DNA of 64,000 bases from NCBI RefSeq assembly GCF_000380245.2, contig NZ_HG428741.1, positions 2,611,665 through 2,675,664 on the forward strand, written 5' to 3'. This document shows positions 27,496 through 36,723 of this stretch, piece after piece; position 1 is the stretch's first letter, and each line of letters starts with the position of its first letter. The stretch comes from Bacillus massiliigorillae. Its GTDB lineage: Bacteria; Bacillota; Bacilli; Bacillales; DSM-1321. The position numbers and the translations under genes are program-made. The notes under the pieces are model-generated. The model made no database searches, was not told the DNA's origin, and saw only the letters and a program-made list of their open reading frames with translations.

Positions 27496-27993
27496 ATGGA
27501 AATTATTGTACCTATCAAAGGGAATGTAAAATATTCACTTACACTTGATCCTAGCGTTTGGATTATAGACGATAGAAAGAAGAAGCTAGACGAATTTTTT
27601 CTAAACCAAGTAGAAGAACGTAACGAACTAGAAGAATATACAAAAGCAGTTTCTAAGCATTGGGACAAGGAGTTAATTGAAGGAAATACTGCTCCAAAGC
27701 CACCAGGAACTCCAAAGAAAAAGAAATACTTAAAAGAAGAATTAACAACTGAAACATATGGTATTAATTTTCATTACTTCTTAAGAAACAGTGAACCTAA
27801 CGAAGACGCAACGAAAGTCGTTGTTGAATCTTCAAATGGCAATCAAACATTCTCAATTGACGAAGCGATGAAGTTCATTCTTTGTTTCTCTAATAAAGGT
27901 AAATCCCTGAAAGAAGATGGGCCTATTCACGTTTATTATGGAAATACAAAAGACAATGTAATCACGCATGTGACAGCCTTTAATATCATATAA
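27496..27993 (+). CDS. Conserved protein of unknown function
   Basis: A 165-residue soluble protein starting at ATG with a GAGGAG ribosome site. It begins with strands (IIVPIKGNVKYSLTLDPSVWI, DDRKKKLDEFF), has a lysine/proline-rich linker (KPPGTPKKKKYLK) and ends in a possible globular part (GPIHVYYGNTKDNVITHVTA). I recognise no catalytic motif. Some cereus-group copies may carry a peptidyl-prolyl isomerase label, which I cannot support. It takes the place of glsA2/ylaM in the B. subtilis order. Confidence 0.7.
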   Translation: MEIIVPIKGNVKYSLTLDPSVWIIDDRKKKLDEFFLNQVEERNELEEYTKAVSKHWDKELIEGNTAPKPPGTPKKKKYLKEELTTETYGINFHYFLRNSEPNEDATKVVVESSNGNQTFSIDEAMKFILCFSNKGKSLKEDGPIHVYYGNTKDNVITHVTAFNII

Positions 27994-27996
27994 TTT

Positions 27997-28031
27997 ACAC
28001 ATCAAAGGCTGAAATTCAGCCTTTGATGTGT
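27997..28031. terminator. Bidirectional terminator
   Basis: A 17-bp perfect inverted repeat (ACACATCAAAGGCTGAA and complement) around a single A, between convergent genes. Confidence 0.82.
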
Positions 28032-28038
28032 ATTTGAT

Positions 28039-29367
28039 TTATAAAATATTCGCCGCTAATTGAGCTAGTGTAGAACGTTCTCCTTTTATTAACTTCACAT
28101 GACCACTAATACTTTGATCCTTAAATTTTTCAACCACATATGTTAAACCGTTATTATGTTCATCAAGATAAGGATGATCAATTTGTTCAGGATCTCCCAT
28201 TAAAACGATTTTACTTCTTTCACCAACACGTGTTAGTATCGTTTTTACTTCATGTTTCGTTAAGTTTTGTGCTTCATCAATAATGATGAATTGCTCAGGA
28301 ATACTTCTACCTCTAATATACGTAAGCGCTTCTACCTCAATAGAACTAATCCCAGCTAAAATCGCATCCAACTCACCCGGTTTCTTCGTGTTGAATAAAA
28401 ACTCTAAATTATCATAAATAGGCTGCATCCAAGGTCTTAATTTCTCTTCCTTTTCACCGGGCAAGAAGCCAATATCTTTACCAACTGGTACAATCGGTCT
28501 TGCCACGAACAACTTCTTGTATTTACCTAAATCCTCAGTCTGCATAAGAGCAGCTGCAAGCGCTAATAAGGTTTTACCTGTACCCGCTTTTCCTATCATT
28601 GTGACTAATGGTAAATCATCGCGAAGTAATAATTCCATTGCCATCATTTGTTGTACATTTCTCGATTTAATTCCCCAAACTCTCTCTTGATCAAACACTA
28701 GACGCTTTACTTTCTTTCCATCTCGATCAACTATACCAATTGCAGAAGCCCTTCCTCCTAATGAATCTTTCATGATTAGAAATTGATTCGGATAAAAAGG
28801 GTGATTAACAATATCTGCTACTAATAATTCACCTTTCTCATAATATTTATCCATCGCTTCCTTCGAAATATATACTTCAAAAAAACCGCTGTATATATGA
28901 TCAATTTCCACTACACGATCATTGAGAAAATCTTCAGCTATTAACCCTAACGCATCAGCTTTCACTCTTACAAGCGTATCTTTACTAACTAAAATAACTT
29001 GTTTACCTTGTTCTTTTGCTTCTTCTTCTAATGACAAATTTTTAGCAACAGCTAATATTCTATTATCATTCGTTTTCTCCACAAATATTTCTTGCAATTG
29101 CTGGAAAGATTTATGATTTAATTCAATACGTAAAGATCCTCCATTATGAAGGGTAATTTTTTCGTGTAATTTTCCGGACTGTCGCAAATGATCAATAAGC
29201 TTTGATACTTGCCTAGCATTCCTCCCTACTTCATCTAGGTTTCTTTTTTTGGAGTCCACTTCCTCCAAGACAACTGCTGGTATAACCACCTCATTTTCCT
29301 CAAATGAATAAATGGAATAAGGATCCTGCAATAACACATTTGTATCTAACACATATATTTTACTCAA
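28039..29367 (-). CDS. ylaK: PhoH family PIN-ATPase (YlaK)
   Basis: A PIN nuclease domain (1 to about 145, LDTNVLLQDP with Asp8, and Asp130 in VSKD) is fused to a PhoH ATPase domain (about 230-442). The Walker A motif GKAGTGKT is at 259-266 and the Walker B IIIDEAQN contains Asp364-Glu365. This PIN-PhoH (PhoH2) arrangement is associated with RNA unwinding and cleavage. The exact targets in Bacillus are not known to me. It is divergent from ylaJ, with which it neighbours in B. subtilis too. Confidence 0.93.
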   Translation of the reverse strand: MSKIYVLDTNVLLQDPYSIYSFEENEVVIPAVVLEEVDSKKRNLDEVGRNARQVSKLIDHLRQSGKLHEKITLHNGGSLRIELNHKSFQQLQEIFVEKTNDNRILAVAKNLSLEEEAKEQGKQVILVSKDTLVRVKADALGLIAEDFLNDRVVEIDHIYSGFFEVYISKEAMDKYYEKGELLVADIVNHPFYPNQFLIMKDSLGGRASAIGIVDRDGKKVKRLVFDQERVWGIKSRNVQQMMAMELLLRDDLPLVTMIGKAGTGKTLLALAAALMQTEDLGKYKKLFVARPIVPVGKDIGFLPGEKEEKLRPWMQPIYDNLEFLFNTKKPGELDAILAGISSIEVEALTYIRGRSIPEQFIIIDEAQNLTKHEVKTILTRVGERSKIVLMGDPEQIDHPYLDEHNNGLTYVVEKFKDQSISGHVKLIKGERSTLAQLAANIL

Positions 29368-29548
29368 TATAATGCCTCCTGCCGGAAAGAATTATAGAAA
29401 CCACCTACATTTTGGTAACTTTTGTAATAACATTATATGAATGCAACAATCGTCTTGCTAAAAATATATGTCCAAGAGAATAAAGTTAGAAGAGCTACAC
29501 CAAAATAAGAAAAGTAAGTCATACAAACTTAAAAGTGAGGGTGCCAAC

Positions 29549-30136
29549 ATGATTAAATTAAGACTTATGTTTCTAACACTGCTGTTAATTGCTGGCGGAT
29601 GTCAAATGAACGATAGAAATGATGATAATAACAATCAGCAAATAAATGAGCAGCAAGTTAAAAATAATGTAAATAACGAAATAAATTCAAAAGAAAACCG
29701 AGAAATAGCTACTCGTTTAGAAAAAGCAGCTTTAGAAGTACCTCACGTAAGAGCTGCTGATGCTGTTGTTCTTGGCAAATATGTGTTTGTTGCAGTAGAT
29801 GTTGATGCTAATATTGATCGCTCTCAGGTAGGGTCAATTAAATATTCTGTATCTGAAAGATTGCAACATGATCCATACGGTAAGAAAGCAGTTATTGTAG
29901 CTGATCCCGACATCATAGCTCGCTTAAAAGAGGTTGGAGAAGATATTAAAGCTGGCAAGCCTATTTCTGGTATTATGAATGAATTAGCTGATATTGCTGG
30001 AAGAATCATACCAGAAGTTCCGGAAGATCACATGCCTCCTGATAACGCGAACACAAACAATCAAATGCCAGCGAAAGATCAAAAAGAATTACAAAAAGAA
30101 CAACAAGACCAATCCAATCATCAAATGACAAAATAA
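29549..30136 (+). CDS. ylaJ: YhcN/YlaJ family sporulation lipoprotein
   Basis: A 195-residue lipoprotein: signal peptide ending IAGGC with the lipidated Cys, an Asn/Asp/Gln-rich linker (about 25-50), a YhcN/YlaJ domain (HVRAADAVVLGKYVFVAVDV ... VSERLQHDPYGKKAVIVADP) and a Gln/Lys-rich tail. Members are spore or forespore envelope lipoproteins in Bacillus. I chose the ATG at 29549 because the signal peptide starts there and GTGAGGGTG lies before it; an ATG at 29468 adds 27 hydrophilic residues with no ribosome site. Confidence 0.9.
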   Translation: MIKLRLMFLTLLLIAGGCQMNDRNDDNNNQQINEQQVKNNVNNEINSKENREIATRLEKAALEVPHVRAADAVVLGKYVFVAVDVDANIDRSQVGSIKYSVSERLQHDPYGKKAVIVADPDIIARLKEVGEDIKAGKPISGIMNELADIAGRIIPEVPEDHMPPDNANTNNQMPAKDQKELQKEQQDQSNHQMTK

Positions 30137-30141
30137 CACCG

Positions 30142-30173
30142 AAAAAAGCTTAGTCAGATGACTAAGCTTTTTT
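30142..30173. terminator. Bidirectional terminator
   Basis: AAAAAAGCTTAGTCA, loop GA, TGACTAAGCTTTTTT, between convergent genes. Confidence 0.92.
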
Positions 30174-30617
30174 CATCGCTTCCATTACTTGAATATCTAA
30201 AGTATCGGCTGCAGTTTTATCATATGTAAACTCATACTGAGGTTCAGATGTAATTCTCGCTCCATAAAACATAACATCTCGAACTTCACTTATTTGCAAT
30301 TCAATAAGCGAAAGCTTTAAATTAACACCTTCTAATTGTTCTTGTTTTACTACAGCTTCCCCACTAATCGAATATGTCGATTCATTAGCAATTAATGTAA
30401 TTACAACATATTTCGATTGACGAATATTCTCTACGATTTTCGAACGACTAGCTACAGTAAATACAATCGTCGATTCATCCTTCGCTACTGTCCATGAAAT
30501 TGCATTCACATTTGGTATACCTGTTTCATGATCTATTGTCGTTAGTGTCACAAAACGTTGCTTCTGTAATTCATCAAAAAGCGGTTGAATTAATACATTT
30601 TCCACTAAATTAGCCAT
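30162..30617 (-). CDS. ylaL: Pyridoxamine 5'-phosphate oxidase-like flavoprotein family (YlaL-like)
   Basis: A 151-residue split-barrel protein. It starts with PLFDELQKQRFVTLTTIDHE, has NVNAISWTVAKDESTIVFTV and then SRSKIVENIRQSKYVVITLI, the usual FMN-binding core of the PNPOx-like superfamily. Such small members bind FMN, heme or F420, and the true substrate cannot be read from sequence. By position near ylaK/ylaJ it corresponds to YlaL. Its stop lies inside the shared terminator stem. Confidence 0.83.
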   Translation of the reverse strand: MANLVENVLIQPLFDELQKQRFVTLTTIDHETGIPNVNAISWTVAKDESTIVFTVASRSKIVENIRQSKYVVITLIANESTYSISGEAVVKQEQLEGVNLKLSLIELQISEVRDVMFYGARITSEPQYEFTYDKTAADTLDIQVMEAMKKA

Positions 30618-30802
30618 TACATCAAACTCCTTTATTTATAAACAATAATCTAGCACAAAAAGATATTTTCATCAGTACCGATTCTATTGTTGAATATTTC
30701 ACTTCACATTGTAAGTATATGCTAATAATTTGCTACTTTCAATTATTCCTATTCCCATAAACATGGTATACTAACAATAGAAAACAAGCTAGAGGTGTAC
30801 TT

Positions 30803-31003
30803 ATGAAAGTTAAATGTGTAATTTGTGACAATATTGAGACCATACCTGACGACTCACCTACTGCCAAAAAATTACGTAATCGTCCTATACATACATTTAT
30901 GTGTCAGTCATGTTACGGAAGAATCGAAGAAAGAACAAACGATCGTTTAAACACAGGGAATTTCATTTTTCGCAAACCTCTTAACAAAGAAAAAGAATGG
31001 TAA
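30803..31003 (+). CDS. ylaI: YlaI family zinc-ribbon-like protein (DUF2197)
   Basis: A 66-residue protein with two CxxC knuckles (CVIC at 5-8, CQSC at 34-37), so it probably binds zinc. Matches YlaI in length and place. Function unknown. ATG start after AGAGGTG. A strong terminator follows. Confidence 0.88.
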   Translation: MKVKCVICDNIETIPDDSPTAKKLRNRPIHTFMCQSCYGRIEERTNDRLNTGNFIFRKPLNKEKEW

Positions 31004-31040
31004 AAGCCAAATGAATGAAAAGTTCTCTACTTTTTCATAG

Positions 31041-31079
31041 AAATAGCACTGAAATATTCAGTGCTATTTCTTTTTATTT
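31041..31079 (+). terminator. Intrinsic terminator of ylaI
   Basis: AAATAGCACTGAA, loop ATA, TTCAGTGCTATTT, then a T-rich run. Confidence 0.9.
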
Positions 31080-31136
31080 TCGTTCTACTTAAATAACTGG
31101 TGATACACTAAAGCTCTCACCAGTTATAACATCCAT

Positions 31137-31421
31137 TTATTCATAATTTTTATAGCGTGCTGGATTTTCATTAATACTCATTAAAATACATTCTATTAAT
31201 TCTACTGGAAATCGGTTTGTATGGCTGATTCCGCTCTTTTCATAAGTCACATAATACATATCCTCATCTTTTGTAATTTCTAATGACGATACGTTATGAT
31301 CATCTTCAAGAATCTTTAGAAACATTGCTACCGTTTCATTAGCCGCCTTATCTTCCGGACGAGCATCACTCACAACTTTAATCGACAACCAATTGTATAA
31401 AGCATCCTGCAATGACTTCAT
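31137..31421 (-). CDS. Conserved small protein of unknown function
   Basis: A 94-residue acidic protein (SLQDALYNWLSIKVVSDARP, then AANETVAMFLKILEDDHNVS) with a predicted alpha/beta fold. I used the ATG at 31421, 9 bases after GGAGG; a TTG just before is an alternative. It follows ylaH by 77 bases on the same strand and may be in its operon. I do not recognise a named family. Confidence 0.75.
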   Translation of the reverse strand: MKSLQDALYNWLSIKVVSDARPEDKAANETVAMFLKILEDDHNVSSLEITKDEDMYYVTYEKSGISHTNRFPVELIECILMSINENPARYKNYE

Positions 31422-31498
31422 CAAAAGGCTCCTCCTTTATGAAATTTTTTAGAGATAGATTTTGTTGTAGATTCTTGAAGGTCTTTTCAATTGAAATA

Positions 31499-31807
31499 TT
31501 AGTGGTTTTTTGCTTTTCTATGTAAATGTAAGCGAAATCTATATATACCAAGGAACAAAGCTGTAATGAGAAGCACTTCTGCCATCGGAAGAAAGACTGC
31601 AAAAAAAGTAAGTAACGTGCAACCAAAGATAAGACAAGCATAAATGATTATATTTTGAAGGAGTGTTAGCTTTTTAGCAAAACCTAAATGATAAACTAAT
31701 GCACATAATACTAGTATAGTAATGTAGAGATACCACATACCCGTTTCAGGATTTTTATCTACTTCGAACAAAGATGCAAAAAACGTTAGACGCTCGGTAA
31801 TATCCAT
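31499..31807 (-). CDS. ylaH: YlaH-like membrane protein
   Basis: A 102-residue protein with an N-terminal soluble turn and three hydrophobic segments (about 25-42, 50-70, 73-88), ending in a basic tail (RFRLHLHRKAKNH). It matches the YlaH-like family in size and topology, and lies beside typA (ylaG) as in B. subtilis. Function unknown. Confidence 0.87.
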   Translation of the reverse strand: MDITERLTFFASLFEVDKNPETGMWYLYITILVLCALVYHLGFAKKLTLLQNIIIYACLIFGCTLLTFFAVFLPMAEVLLITALFLGIYRFRLHLHRKAKNH

Positions 31808-32014
31808 CGCTCTTCTCCCCCTATATTGTTCTTAAATAGCATATGAACAAATTATTTTACTAAATATTTAAAAAATTCAGTCTAAAAAAAATAAACACAT
31901 CATATTTGGAGCATAAGCCGCTCCTTTCGAAAGTTCCGAGGAATCTTTTTAAAGAGCTAACTTATGTCTTCATATGTTTTTTCTATAAATCAATAATAGA
32001 AAAGTTATTATTAA

Positions 32015-33856
32015 TTAAGCTTCTGCGAATTTTTTCTTTTTAGCCACTCTTTCACGCTCACCTTTATCAAGAATCTTTTTACGTAAACGAATGCTTTCAG
32101 GAGTTACTTCACAGTACTCATCATCATTTAAGTATTCTAATGATTCTTCAAGTGACATGATACGAGCTTTCTTCATTGTTGTTGTTTGGTCTTTGTTAGC
32201 AGAACGCATGTTAGTCATTTGTTTTGCTTTTACTATGTTAACAGTAAGATCGTTTTCGCGGTTATGTTCCCCAACAATCATACCTTCATAAACTTCAGCA
32301 CCTGGCTCAACAAAGATTACACCACGGTCTTCAACACCCATAATACCATATTGAGTTGCTTTACCGTTTTCCATTGATACAAGTACGCCCTGGCGACGTC
32401 CACCAACTTGACCAGTAGCCATTGGTTGGTAGCTATCAAATGTATGATTTAAGATACCAAATCCACGAGTTAACGTTAAGAATTCTGTAGAATATCCGAT
32501 TAATCCACGAGCTGGAACTAAGAATTGTAAACGAACTTGTCCATTACCATTGTTAATCATGTCTTGCATTTCGCCTTTACGAGCTCCAAGTGATTCCATG
32601 ATTGCACCAGTGTGCTCTTCTGGAACATCGATTTGAACGCGCTCTACAGGCTCACAACGTACGCCATCAATCGTACGAACAATTACTTCTGGTTTCGAAA
32701 CTTGTAGTTCGAAGCCTTCACGTCTCATGTTCTCAATTAAGATTGATAAATGAAGCTCACCACGGCCTGAGATAATCCATGCATCAGGAGAATCAGTTGG
32801 GTCAACACGAAGACTTACGTCAGTTTGTAATTGTAATTGAAGACGCTCTTCAATCTTACGAGCCGTTACCCATTTACCTTCACGTCCAGCGAATGGTGAA
32901 TTATTTACTAAGAATGTCATTTGAAGAGTTGGCTCATCAATACGAAGTACAGGAAGCGCTTCTTGATGATCAGCAGGACATACTGTTTCACCAACGTTGA
33001 TGTCTTCCATACCAGATACGGCAACTAAGTCTCCTGCATATGCTTCGTTGATTTCAACACGTTTTAAACCTGAGAAACCAAAGATTTTTGTAACACGGAA
33101 TTGCTTAACTGTGCCATCAAGCTTCATTAATGCAACTTGTTGACCAACTTGCATTGTTCCACGGAACACACGTCCAATTCCGATTCGTCCTACATAGTCA
33201 TTGTAATCAAGTAAGGCGATTTGGAATTGAAGCGGTTCAGAACTATTATCAACAGGTGCAGGAATATTCTCAACGATTGATTCGAATAAAGATTCCATGT
33301 TCTCTTCTTGATCAGCCGGATTTGGACTTAGTGAAGACGTTCCATTAATACCAGATGCATAAACAACTGGGAATTCAAGTTGATCTTCGGAAGCGTCAAG
33401 TTCGATGAATAAGTCAATAACTTCATCAACTACTTCTTCAGGTCTTGCAGCGTCACGGTCAATTTTGTTAACTACAACGATTGGTGTAATTTTTTGCTCT
33501 AACGCTTTTTTTAGTACGAAACGAGTTTGTGGCATACATCCTTCATAAGCATCTACTACTAGTACTACACCATCAACCATTTTCATAATACGTTCTACTT
33601 CTCCACCAAAGTCAGCGTGACCTGGTGTATCTAGAATGTTAATTTTCGTATCTTTATATTGAACAGCTGTATTCTTAGCTAAGATTGTAATTCCACGTTC
33701 TCTTTCGATATCGTTAGAATCCATCGCTCTTTCTTCAACATGCTCATTATCACGGAAAGTTCCAGATTGTTTTAATAATTGGTCAACCAACGTTGTTTTA
33801 CCGTGGTCAACGTGGGCTATAATTGCTATATTACGTATATCGTTACGAAGTTCCAA
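32015..33856 (-). CDS. typA: Translational GTPase TypA/BipA
   Basis: A 613-residue ribosome-associated GTPase involved in 50S maturation, mostly at low temperature or stress. G1 AHVDHGKTT (14-22), G3 DTPGHAD, G4 NKID, then the beta-barrel, EF-G III/V-like domains and the specific C-terminal domain (GLIGYSTEFLTLTRGFGILN, GERERVAKKKKF). TTG start, 9 bases after AGGAG; an ATG just upstream is in another frame. Divergent from ylaF. Confidence 0.97.
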   Translation of the reverse strand: MELRNDIRNIAIIAHVDHGKTTLVDQLLKQSGTFRDNEHVEERAMDSNDIERERGITILAKNTAVQYKDTKINILDTPGHADFGGEVERIMKMVDGVVLVVDAYEGCMPQTRFVLKKALEQKITPIVVVNKIDRDAARPEEVVDEVIDLFIELDASEDQLEFPVVYASGINGTSSLSPNPADQEENMESLFESIVENIPAPVDNSSEPLQFQIALLDYNDYVGRIGIGRVFRGTMQVGQQVALMKLDGTVKQFRVTKIFGFSGLKRVEINEAYAGDLVAVSGMEDINVGETVCPADHQEALPVLRIDEPTLQMTFLVNNSPFAGREGKWVTARKIEERLQLQLQTDVSLRVDPTDSPDAWIISGRGELHLSILIENMRREGFELQVSKPEVIVRTIDGVRCEPVERVQIDVPEEHTGAIMESLGARKGEMQDMINNGNGQVRLQFLVPARGLIGYSTEFLTLTRGFGILNHTFDSYQPMATGQVGGRRQGVLVSMENGKATQYGIMGVEDRGVIFVEPGAEVYEGMIVGEHNRENDLTVNIVKAKQMTNMRSANKDQTTTMKKARIMSLEESLEYLNDDEYCEVTPESIRLRKKILDKGERERVAKKKKFAEA

Positions 33857-33961
33857 GCATTTTCACTCCTAAATTTTTAGATTAACTGTCATATTATATC
33901 ACACTCATAGTGGAAAAAAGCAAATAATTTCTGTACAATGTTGTAATAAGAGGTGAAAATA

Positions 33962-34144
33962 ATGAAATATAAACTACTTTTCTTATTACTTGCCCTCTTA
34001 GCCACTAGCAGTATGGCAGGGGTCGGGATTAGTATTGCGTATCGAAGCATTATAGGTATTATTCTTTCCATACTAGCAGTAATTATAGTCATGGGGATGG
34101 GCTTTTCAACAAAAGCCAAACTGCGTACAGCAGGGAAAATATAG
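33962..34144 (+). CDS. ylaF: YlaF family small membrane protein (DUF5325)
   Basis: A 60-residue protein with two hydrophobic segments (about 3-22 and 28-46) and a basic end (STKAKLRTAGKI). ATG at 33962 follows AGAGGTGA by 7 bases; a GTG at 33953 is inside the ribosome site. It sits between typA and suhB as ylaF does near typA in B. subtilis. Function unknown. Confidence 0.83.
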   Translation: MKYKLLFLLLALLATSSMAGVGISIAYRSIIGIILSILAVIIVMGMGFSTKAKLRTAGKI

Positions 34145-34209
34145 TCAAGAAAGTTCCAGCACCTCAGCTCCGTATGGATTGGCGCTGAGGTACTGAACTA
34201 GACAATCCG

Positions 34210-34245
34210 AAAACCGTAATTCTCAATTAAGAATTACGGTTTTTC
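34210..34245. terminator. Terminator at the 3' end of suhB
   Basis: AAACCGTAATTCT, loop CAATTA, AGAATTACGGTTT plus T-run. It overlaps the suhB stop codon. Confidence 0.82.
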
Positions 34246-35030
34246 TTAAGAATCCCTAATATTTCTTCCGATAAACCTGGTCTAGCTACAATAAAAGAGG
34301 TGGACTTCGGAAAAGTAATTGGTCTCCCCTCTAAATCACACGCTTGCGCTCCTACCTCTTCAATCAAGATTAACCCTCCTGCAATGTCCCATGGTGCCAA
34401 TCGCATCGATAAGTATGCGTCCATTCTTCCAGTCACTACACTTACAATTCCAAGAGCTGCTGAGCCAATAGAACGAGTCCCTCGTACAGTTTCCACTAAC
34501 TGAATCGCATTTTCAGTTTGGACAAGAGAATTAGGAACAAGCCATGAAGCATTGATAGATATCATACTTTCTTGCAGATTAACATGTTGTAGTGGATTAA
34601 TACGTTGTTCATTCAAAAAGGCTCCTTGACCTTTAATAGCATGGTAAAGTTCATCCTGCACAACATCATAAATCATACCAAGTTTCCCAATACCATCTTC
34701 AAAAATCCCTATTGAAATTGCAAAATTACGCTTTTGATGGATAAAATTCAACGTACCATCAATTGGATCAATAATCCAAACAATTCCTTGTCGATCTGTA
34801 ATATGGTGACCCGCTCCCTCTTCTCCCAGAATTTGATGAGAGGGATACTCTTCTTTAATTTTTTGAAGAAAAAACGCTTCTACTTCTTTATCTATGTTTG
34901 TTACTAAATCTGTCCGATCAGACTTCACTTGTATATGTAGTTTAGATTGAAAAGAAGTCATGATTTTCTCGCCAGCTTCTTTCATCCATTGTTTTGCATT
35001 CGCTTCTATTTCAGTCCAAATTGAGTTCAT
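34227..35030 (-). CDS. suhB: Inositol monophosphatase family protein (SuhB, YktC)
   Basis: A 267-residue Mg-dependent phosphatase. Metal ligands are visible: Glu70 in LGEEGAG, Asp88 and Asp91 in DPIDGTLNF, and the Asp of APWDIAGG. The family dephosphorylates inositol-1-phosphate and related sugar phosphates; in Bacillus the true substrate is unsure. ATG start with GGGGAGG. Lies in the suhB (yktC)-ykzI-yktB-yktA order. Confidence 0.92.
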   Translation of the reverse strand: MNSIWTEIEANAKQWMKEAGEKIMTSFQSKLHIQVKSDRTDLVTNIDKEVEAFFLQKIKEEYPSHQILGEEGAGHHITDRQGIVWIIDPIDGTLNFIHQKRNFAISIGIFEDGIGKLGMIYDVVQDELYHAIKGQGAFLNEQRINPLQHVNLQESMISINASWLVPNSLVQTENAIQLVETVRGTRSIGSAALGIVSVVTGRMDAYLSMRLAPWDIAGGLILIEEVGAQACDLEGRPITFPKSTSFIVARPGLSEEILGILKKNRNS

Positions 35031-35276
35031 TTATAACACCTCCCCTAAGACCTTCCCGTACACATATATTTATTATATGAAATCGCAGGAAAAATACATA
35101 CTTTTAGAACTTAAATTATTAACAAAATAGATAAAAACAGAGTAATTTGTTAAGCCTAAGACAAATCTCCGAAAATATCTGATTTACATTTGTATGAATT
35201 AATTTAAAGCTAATAAAAAAACGAGCTCTCAACTTACATGAGCCCGTATTTATAATTAGTAAGTTCTACATTCAAT

Positions 35277-35477
35277 CTATTGAAACTCACCTAGTTTGAT
35301 TAATTCTTTACGGATTTTTTCTAATTTTTGTAAGCATTCTTTTTTTACATCATCATCATTGTTTCTAATAGCATCGTGAAGTGTCGCTAATTCATAATCT
35401 AACTCCATACGTAATATCCCAATACGGCGATTTTCGATTTGCTTTGTTTTTATCACAGAATTCATAACTCGTTTCAT
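35277..35477 (-). CDS. Small coiled-coil protein, YkzI by position
   Basis: A 66-residue, mostly helical, highly charged protein (RMELDYELATLHDAIRNNDD, then KKECLQKLEKIRKELIKLGE). It lies between suhB (yktC) and yktB, where B. subtilis carries ykzI, so it may be the counterpart. The identity is from context only. A ribosome site AAAGGGGTG lies before the ATG. Confidence 0.75.
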   Translation of the reverse strand: MKRVMNSVIKTKQIENRRIGILRMELDYELATLHDAIRNNDDDVKKECLQKLEKIRKELIKLGEFQ

Positions 35478-35648
35478 ATACGTACACCCCTTTCGACTAA
35501 TTAAGAAACGTATATTTTTACTAGTTTATGTGAGCATTCTTGTTATGCAACCAAAAATAGGTAAACACCTATGAAAACGACACATCAGTTTAGTTCCGCT
35601 AAAAGCTGTGATAAAATATAGTCTATTACGTTATTAAGGAGGTCCATT

Positions 35649-36269
35649 ATGACATTTCAAGGCTTTACTGCTGCTGACTTTAATGTTTTTAAAATAGATG
35701 GTTTAGAACCACGAATGGAAGCTCTACAAGAGCGCATTCGCCCAAAACTTACATATTTAGGTGAGCACTTCTCACAAGAGTTATCTATTCTTGTAGGTGA
35801 TGAAATGTTCGCTCATGTTGCCAAGCATGCTAGAAGAACAATTAACCCACCAAATGATACATGGGTTGCCTTCGCAGCCAATAAAAGAGGTTATAAAATG
35901 TTACCCCACTTCCAAATAGGCTTATGGGAAACACATCTCTTCATTTGGTATGCCGTAATCTATGAAGCTCCTTCAAAGGCTATAATTGGCGAGAGATTAC
36001 AAGAAAACATTTCCGAAATTCGAGAAATGATACCTAATAACTTTGTTTGGGCTGTTGATCATATGAAACCGATTAGCACACCGCATCAAGACCTTTCAGA
36101 ACAAGATTTACACAAAATGTTTGAAAGACTTCAAACCGTCAAAAAAGCTGAATTGCTTTGTGGAATCGAAATCCCTCGCGAAGATGCTGTTAAAATGACG
36201 GGCAAAGAACTTTTACAAACGATTCACGATGTCTTTACTAAATTAATACCCTTGTACAAATTAGATTAA
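35649..36269 (+). CDS. yktB: YktB family protein (DUF1054/UPF0637)
   Basis: A 206-residue protein matching YktB: FTAADFNVFKIDGLEPRMEA, HVAKHARRTINPPNDTWVAF, then HFQIGLWETHLFIWYAVIYE. Cytosolic, function unknown. ATG start, AAGGAGG before it. It has its own terminator. Confidence 0.92.
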   Translation: MTFQGFTAADFNVFKIDGLEPRMEALQERIRPKLTYLGEHFSQELSILVGDEMFAHVAKHARRTINPPNDTWVAFAANKRGYKMLPHFQIGLWETHLFIWYAVIYEAPSKAIIGERLQENISEIREMIPNNFVWAVDHMKPISTPHQDLSEQDLHKMFERLQTVKKAELLCGIEIPREDAVKMTGKELLQTIHDVFTKLIPLYKLD

Positions 36270-36330
36270 ACCTATGTCCAAAGGGTAAACTTATCGTGCA
36301 ACCGTTTGTATTTCACCCTTTACATAACAG

Positions 36331-36374
36331 AAAAGCAATGTGATTTCCTTACTAAATCACATTGCCTTTTGTTT
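36331..36374 (+). terminator. Intrinsic terminator of yktB
   Basis: GCAATGTGATTT (36335-36346) pairs with AAATCACATTGC (36354-36365), A-run before, T-run after. Confidence 0.85.
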
Positions 36375-36470
36375 ATAATATACTGTTATAAAAAACAAAA
36401 AAATGAACCTTACGTTGAATTTTCTTAGAAATAATTGTAAAATTTACACAAAATATGTTGAGGTAATTAT

Positions 36471-36629
36471 ATGAAAATAGATGATAAGAAGAAGAAACAC
36501 ATTCAACTAAAATATAAACAAAAAACCCGTCAAAAAAGAGCGATCCATACACTTAAAAAAGAAATCCTTATCACTTCAATCATTATCGTCATACTTATTG
36601 TATTAAATTTTTACATAAAGGGTTTTTAA
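36471..36629 (+). CDS. Small single-pass membrane protein (52 residues)
   Basis: The ATG at 36471 is 7 bases after GAGG. The product begins with a strongly basic cytoplasmic part (about 13 Lys and 3 Arg in the first 30 residues) and has one hydrophobic segment, ILITSIIIVILIVLNF (32-47), ending KGF. The basic N terminus followed by a single helix predicts a membrane protein with its N terminus inside. A terminator follows about 35 bases downstream. I do not recognise a family. Confidence 0.65.
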   Translation: MKIDDKKKKHIQLKYKQKTRQKRAIHTLKKEILITSIIIVILIVLNFYIKGF

Positions 36630-36655
36630 AAAAACAACGTAAAAAATCTTTACGA

Positions 36656-36723
36656 CAATAAAAAATACAGAGTTGTCATAATTTCATATTAGAAAGAAAT
36701 GACAACTCTGTATTGAATTTTTT
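36656..36723. terminator. Bidirectional terminator before yktA's stop
   Basis: A 16-bp perfect stem (AATACAGAGTTGTCAT and complement, 36664-36714) with a 19-base loop and A/T runs at both sides. Confidence 0.82.

Noticed and set aside
34153..34197. Hairpin ACCTCAGC/GCTGAGGT after ylaF
   Set aside because: The stem is good, but no T-run follows on either strand, so I do not call it a terminator.
35501..35648. Possible regulatory RNA before yktB
   Set aside because: No stable conserved-looking stem or terminator was found; it is an ordinary promoter region with AAGGAGG.
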